Source: Condylostoma magnum (lineage: Eukaryota > Ciliophora > Heterotrichea > Heterotrichida > Condylostomatidae). From it: a stretch of 26,444 nt of DNA. The translations under genes and the position numbers were made by a program. Below are positions 21,803 to 26,444 of the stretch, piece after piece. The notes beneath the pieces were generated by a model, which was not told where the DNA came from, did not search any database, and worked only from the letters and a program-made list of their open reading frames with translations. Position 1 is the first letter of the stretch; each line of letters begins with the position of its first letter. The DNA lies in assembly GCA_920105805.1 (NCBI GenBank), contig CAKKTI010000243.1, forward strand, positions 1 to 26,444. Direction: 5' to 3'.

Positions 21803-24800
21803 TCAAGCATTTAATCTAGAAGATCTAGCAGCTGTTAAAAAGTTTCCCTTCTTTATCTCGTCATTTTTACATACTTCACAAATCCTCCTTTTACAGCAAT
21901 ACCCGTGATAAGCGTGTCCACATGAAAACAGTAATAACTTCTCATCCTGACTTCTAAGCATACTATCACTAACAACTTAAATACCACATTTGCCACACTT
22001 AAAATTATTAGAACTCACACCTTTACGTCTTAGTTATAGCAATTCCTTAGTCATATGCTGTATATCTTGATTCAAAAGTTCAGTAGCTTTTCTAAGAATA
22101 TTTTTCTGATAGGAAAACCGTGAAAGTACATCAGAAAAGTTCTTTTTGAAGTTTTTAAATGGGATATCTCCATACTTAATTGCTATAAACTCTACTATCT
22201 TATTGAAGTCGACGGATTCCATCATGGGCTATAGGACAATTTCGATTAATTAGTACACAGTCGGCTCTAGTGTTGGGTAAAAGTTATAATAACTCTTGAA
22301 ATCCTGATAAGATTTGAGTACTTTTTCCAGTAAATTAAACCAATTTTCCTCATTCTCCGACTCATCCAACCTTTATACATTTCTTTAGCATAAATCCTTA
22401 GCATTTTCTACATCTTGTTTCAATTCGTCTAATGCCCTAGGGATTAATTTCTGTCTAGCATCAAGTTTTAGCTATAAACTATGCTATCTGTCCTCAAAAA
22501 TGTCAATTAGTTGCTTTAGGGCTGCACTTGTGTTCCCTAAAGTCTCGTGTAGATAAGCAATAGCATTGATTACATACTTATAATTTCTACTGTTTTCACA
22601 TATAGGCAAACATTCCTCTGGGTTATAATCCTCTCTACTCTACAGAAAGTCTAGAAGATCTTCAGGGGAGTGCTCACAAAGTAGTTTTACATACAGATTA
22701 AAGTGTTTTTCTTCTAGCAAGTTACTTTTAACAACCTCACTGAGGTATTTTAACTGTAATTAAGGATCTCCCCTGAGTTTATCAACTATTATAGAGTGTT
22801 CTCCCTCAAACCAATCATGAACAAGTCTTGCTGTTCTGTCACTGTTAATATCAACCAGGCTTTCTAGTTTATCTAGCACATATTCTTTAAATTCCTGTAG
22901 ATCATATGAGTCAAGTTTCCTGAATATTTTATTAAGCCATCCGAATACTTTAATCTTGACATTAGGAATTTCACATTATATGAAGGAAATCAAGCAATTC
23001 TTGTACTCTCCTCGAATCTCTTGTAGATAAACCAGCACTTCAGTGCATGGACTTTAAACTGCTCTTTTATACACAGAATCAACTTCACCTTCAGTTAAAT
23101 CACATTGTTTTAGTAAGCTAAGAATTAAATTACTTCTTTCCTCAACTGATAATTTTTGTATTTCTTCGTTTCCTATTTCAATATTCTTTTGTTATATCTG
23201 AGAAACTTAACTATTTACTATTCTTTAATACTCCTTTTTGGGGTCTAGTAGATATTTGGCCGTAGAAACACAAATATCCTTTCCTATAGTCATTCCTTTA
23301 ACCCCGGCTACTTTTCCTATAAACAGGGCAAAATTAGGGAAACTTGGGGCTCCTAAAGGACACTCTTCATATAACTTATCAAGAATATTCTCATGGGTAA
23401 CAGGCAATTACTTAAGTGTGTCTGAGGCTTTTCCTTCGTTAAACAGCATTAAAACGACCTTTAGCGTAACATCTGCATCAATTTCTAACAAGACTTCTAA
23501 ATGTTGCCTTTTAATCAACCAATCTACAATAGTTTTGATAGCTCTGGGATACTACTCAGGAGCAATTTCCCCATTAGGAAATGTTTCCCCTCTAAAGCAC
23601 ATTCTGATATACCAAAGAAGTTTATATGCATACATTCTCTAATTATTAGGGTTATCTTATTCCTCAATTACATGGAATATTCTTTTAAGAGGGTTCACAA
23701 AGCTCTGGTGATTAGTTCTGGTATTGATATAGATATAAGCCGTTAATAAATTATACTCCCTACAGAACGGATTAACATGTTGAGGGTCAATACAATTAGG
23801 GTCTAAATGTATTATAATCCTTTCTACTATATCAGGTCTGTTAATATTAAGCAAAAACCCAATAATCCTTCCCAATACTAGCGTCGGTATATTAGTTACC
23901 TCGCCATGCAGTATAAACGGTTCTAATCTTTCCATAAACAGCCCTAAATTTCCCTCAGGCCCAGCATCTATGAAATACTGAAACAAGTCTTCAAACAACA
24001 AATCAGTTGAGTCTATTCCAATGCAGTACTCCATGGAGTTCCCTATTTTATACTCCCAGCCTATAGTCTACATTCGTGTGTATTCTAACACTACTCTTTC
24101 CAGCGCTGGTTTTATTACATTTGTATCCGACGGAATCCCCAGCAACCGTTTAGTCCTCTGGTGGTACATATCAAGTCCCAACGAAAACGCCTCAAGCCAC
24201 TCTCCCTTTTTCATCAACGTATTCAAACACTCCTCCCAGTTGAGCAATCTTCCCCTGTGGAATTACTTATTCCCTAGTATAAACACCAGTCTGCCTTGAG
24301 TCGCAATGGAATTAAGAAAACTGTACTTCTCATTGCCTGCTTCATCCTTAATATACGCCTGGAAGGCTAGATCTGTGTTAACATACTAAGTTTCTAAGAT
24401 CTATCCAAAAGTGTCTTCCTTTGCAGAAACTACTCGCATTTCTCTACTATGTTCCAGCATAAACAGTAAATCAGGGCCTAGCCAATACAAGGCTCTTATA
24501 TCACTGTCCATCTCCACTGACGCTAGTTCCTATATACCGTCACTGGCTGCTCATCGTACTGATATAAGCGTTATTCTTAGCCCCCATCCAATCGCCAGTA
24601 TAGGGTCATTGTTTCACTGCCAGCTTATATTTGGGACAATTCCTTATTTCAACTATACAGGACGGTCAAATGCCACAAGGGTAGCCTTCTCTGGCTCTAG
24701 TGTCACTATTAAAATACGGTCCAATGTGCCAACTGCTACCAGCTTCTACCGGTCCGTCGAATGTCTTATATCAGGGTTTGGAAACAACGGTTAAAGTACT

Positions 24801-25651
24801 ACACACACACCTGCTTCCCCTTTAAACATGTATTCGTAGTTGATGGAGGTGGATAACAGGGACTTGTTGTATTGAATATAGCAGATATTACCCACTGAGT
24901 CACTTGAGATCACATGCATACGGGACATACTCCAGAACTTAATTGATAGTACCGGGGACTAGTGGATTGAATTGACTGCTTTTATACATTTGCCTGTTCT
25001 AATATCTCAAAGAGCCACTTGACCCTTTGCAAATCCTGCAATTACATGAAGTTGGTCTTTAGAAATATCAATACAAGTCACTGACCCAAACTTTGTCTGT
25101 CCTATTGTCTTTAACTAGTTTCCATCATTGCCGAAGATCATTATTGATCCTAGAGTGTTACCTATTGCTACTACCATGTCCGAGGCTACAATAGAACTAG
25201 GAAGCCCAGAGGCATATGCGTTTTAAGGAGCAATTGATTTAGATATCTATTTAATTTCCTCGAACTATAAAATAGGTAGCTTAGTATCACTAAATTACCT
25301 CTTAAAATCCAGAGTCTTTTTCAACACTTTATCAGTTTTCTTCGCCTCTTCTATCTCTTTCTAATGAACTAAGTCTAATGGATCTAAACTGTCCTATTGG
25401 GATTGCATCACTGGCTGTGAAAAACTACTCCTCAGTAAATGTTCCAAGTTTTTCTAATTAGGATTATTTTACCTTGGCAAATCTTATGTGAATTTAGCCG
25501 AGAATCGATTCTTACCATACACGTCCTATACTACAGGCTCGTATGTAAGCTCATCATCACTTTCCCCTAAAATCTGCTCTAATAGATCAGGGTCTTAGTC
25601 ATCATACTCATCATCAGAAATTTCATTCAATACAGCATCCAGATTGGACAT
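21803..25651 (-). CDS. VPS8: VPS8, CORVET endosomal tethering subunit
   Basis: 1282 residues from the ATG at 25649-25651 to UGA 21803-21805, all in one frame. VPS8 is the Rab5-effector subunit of the CORVET complex, which tethers early endosomes before fusion. The first 150 residues are acidic and disordered (SDDEYDDQDPDLLEQILGES). A beta-propeller follows, with family-like strands ASGLPSSIVASDMVVAIGN, HVIAGFAKGQVALWDIRTGK and LSIKF. The Trp of the WD pair is UGA (25007-25009). The middle is a long alpha-solenoid (clathrin-heavy-chain-like) with few motifs. The C-terminus from residue 1219 is a RING-type finger: CGKC, FSCGHAYHGYCC, CEVC. Length and order fit VPS8, not the shorter VPS41. Its start is 26 bp from the divergent gene at 25678. 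Ciliates known to me carry several VPS8 paralogues, so this may be one of a set. Confidence 0.92.
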
Positions 25652-25677
25652 TTTCAAGTAATTAATAACAAATTTAA
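25652..25677. promoter_or_regulatory. 26-bp divergent spacer between VPS8 and next gene
   Basis: Only 26 AT-only-like bases separate two divergent ATGs. If both starts are right, leaders are extremely short or transcription starts inside the opposite gene. No motif can be defined. Confidence 0.4.
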
Positions 25678-26444
25678 ATGCTATAAAGTTTATTCTGCAC
25701 CTGCTTCAAAAAACCTGTATAGTAAGACGAGATAAGGATAACTAGGAAAACAAGCGATACTAATGAAGACTCAGATGATGAAAATAGGCAAAAATTAGAA
25801 GTGATTCGACTGATGCTGATGAAAACTATACCAAGTAGTGCAGCTACGAAAAATTAGTTTAATAACATCTTTGTAGTTTATAAATCACTAATGGTAGAAA
25901 GAGTCAAAGGTTATGGAATTGTAATGGGGGGAAGTATATGGTAGCTTTCCATTAATGATTTAGGAAGTTAGAGAAAATAATTTTGTATTGATTTCACTTA
26001 GAAATAACGCAAGAAAAGCTAGTTTTTGTATAAAGGGGAAATTAAAGCTATAATGAAAGTAGTTTTACTATATCATAAGAAAAATATTAGTATAAAATCC
26101 TATAAGAGTGAAGGATTTGTTTGTAACGTATGTTTATTGATAGTTATTGTTATTTTAGTAAGAATCTAGAATTTATCACACAAAATTAAGATTTTAAGTC
26201 AATTTTACTATTTTTATACACAATCTGGTTAAAACGCTCTTAATCTAAGAATATCTGATATATTGCATAGTAATAGAAAGGGAGAAGTATACTAAAATCT
26301 ATATAGAGTACTACTTAATACATATAGTCTAAGAGGAAATTATTCAATATTATAATAAATAAGTATCAACTAAAATTATATTGTACTTTTACAAATGAAG
26401 CATGATTTCAAATACTAAAACCCTTAATTCCACCTACTTATCAA
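25678..26444 (+). CDS. Unrecognised ORF, end not determined
   Basis: From the ATG at 25678 the frame holds no UGA up to the window edge (255 codons). The first 85 residues look like real protein: MLQSLFCTCFKKP, an acidic Ser/Asp stretch (SDTNEDSDDENRQKLEV), then IPSSAATKNQFNNIFVVYKS. The Cys-x-Cys near the N-terminus could be palmitoylated. Beyond about residue 105 quality drops. In-frame UAG/UAA at 25999-26007 could be the true stop, and another frame looks as good around 25910-26040. No family is recognised. It is divergent from VPS8 and may share its promoter. Confidence 0.42.

Noticed and set aside
23238-24794. Several plus-strand ORFs of 81-134 codons in standard code
   Set aside because: They lie antisense to VPS8, whose minus-strand frame continues unbroken with family motifs and a RING finger.

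Overview
This window looks like nuclear DNA from a ciliate with a fully ambiguous genetic code. The DNA is AT-rich (by eye about 70%). Conventional ORFs are all short, but reading UAA/UAG as Gln and UGA as Trp opens long, gap-free frames with recognisable families. The best proof is a cystinosin homologue (11750-12478, minus). The Gln of its first PQ-loop signature is UAA, the equivalent Gln in the second loop is UAG, and a conserved Trp next to the first loop is UGA. Several genes can only end at UAA or UAG, others end at UGA, so all three codons appear to be both sense and stop. That is the pattern known from the heterotrich Condylostoma (NCBI table 28). It differs from the karyorelict code (UGA the only stop) and from Blastocrithidia (UAR = Glu). 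No introns are needed, even in genes of 3.8, 4.7 and 6.9 kb.

Layout. (1) 1-1588, minus: a protein with three RING-like zinc modules, cut by the left edge. (2) 1699-1995, minus: a small unrecognised protein. (3) 2648-4180, minus: a Ser/Thr protein kinase fused to a C-terminal RING/IBR zinc domain. (4) 4753-11673, minus: a giant surface protein with signal peptide, Notch-type (LNR) repeats, a long beta-helix ectodomain, growth-factor-receptor-like cysteines and a multi-pass C-terminus. (5) 11750-12478, minus: cystinosin-like lysosomal transporter. (6) 12715-15582, plus: three closely packed genes, namely a basic protein with eight F-x-P motifs, a coiled-coil protein and an MGC lipid-anchored acidic protein. 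(7) 15806-15877, minus: a tRNA-like gene with an unusual anticodon arm. (8) 16242-17015, plus: a SHIPPO/STPGR protein, probably axonemal. (9) 17091-21776, plus: a second giant cysteine-rich multi-pass surface protein. (10) 21803-25651, minus: VPS8, an endosomal CORVET tethering subunit with beta-propeller and RING. (11) 25678 to the right edge, plus: an unrecognised ORF starting 26 bp from the VPS8 start.

Functional themes are the endolysosomal system (VPS8, cystinosin), cilium/cytoskeleton (SHIPPO, perhaps the F-x-P protein), ubiquitin/kinase signalling and large surface receptors. Nothing shows these genes forming one pathway. No mobile elements, viral remains or CRISPR were seen. All identifications were made by reading translated frames by eye; no database search was run.
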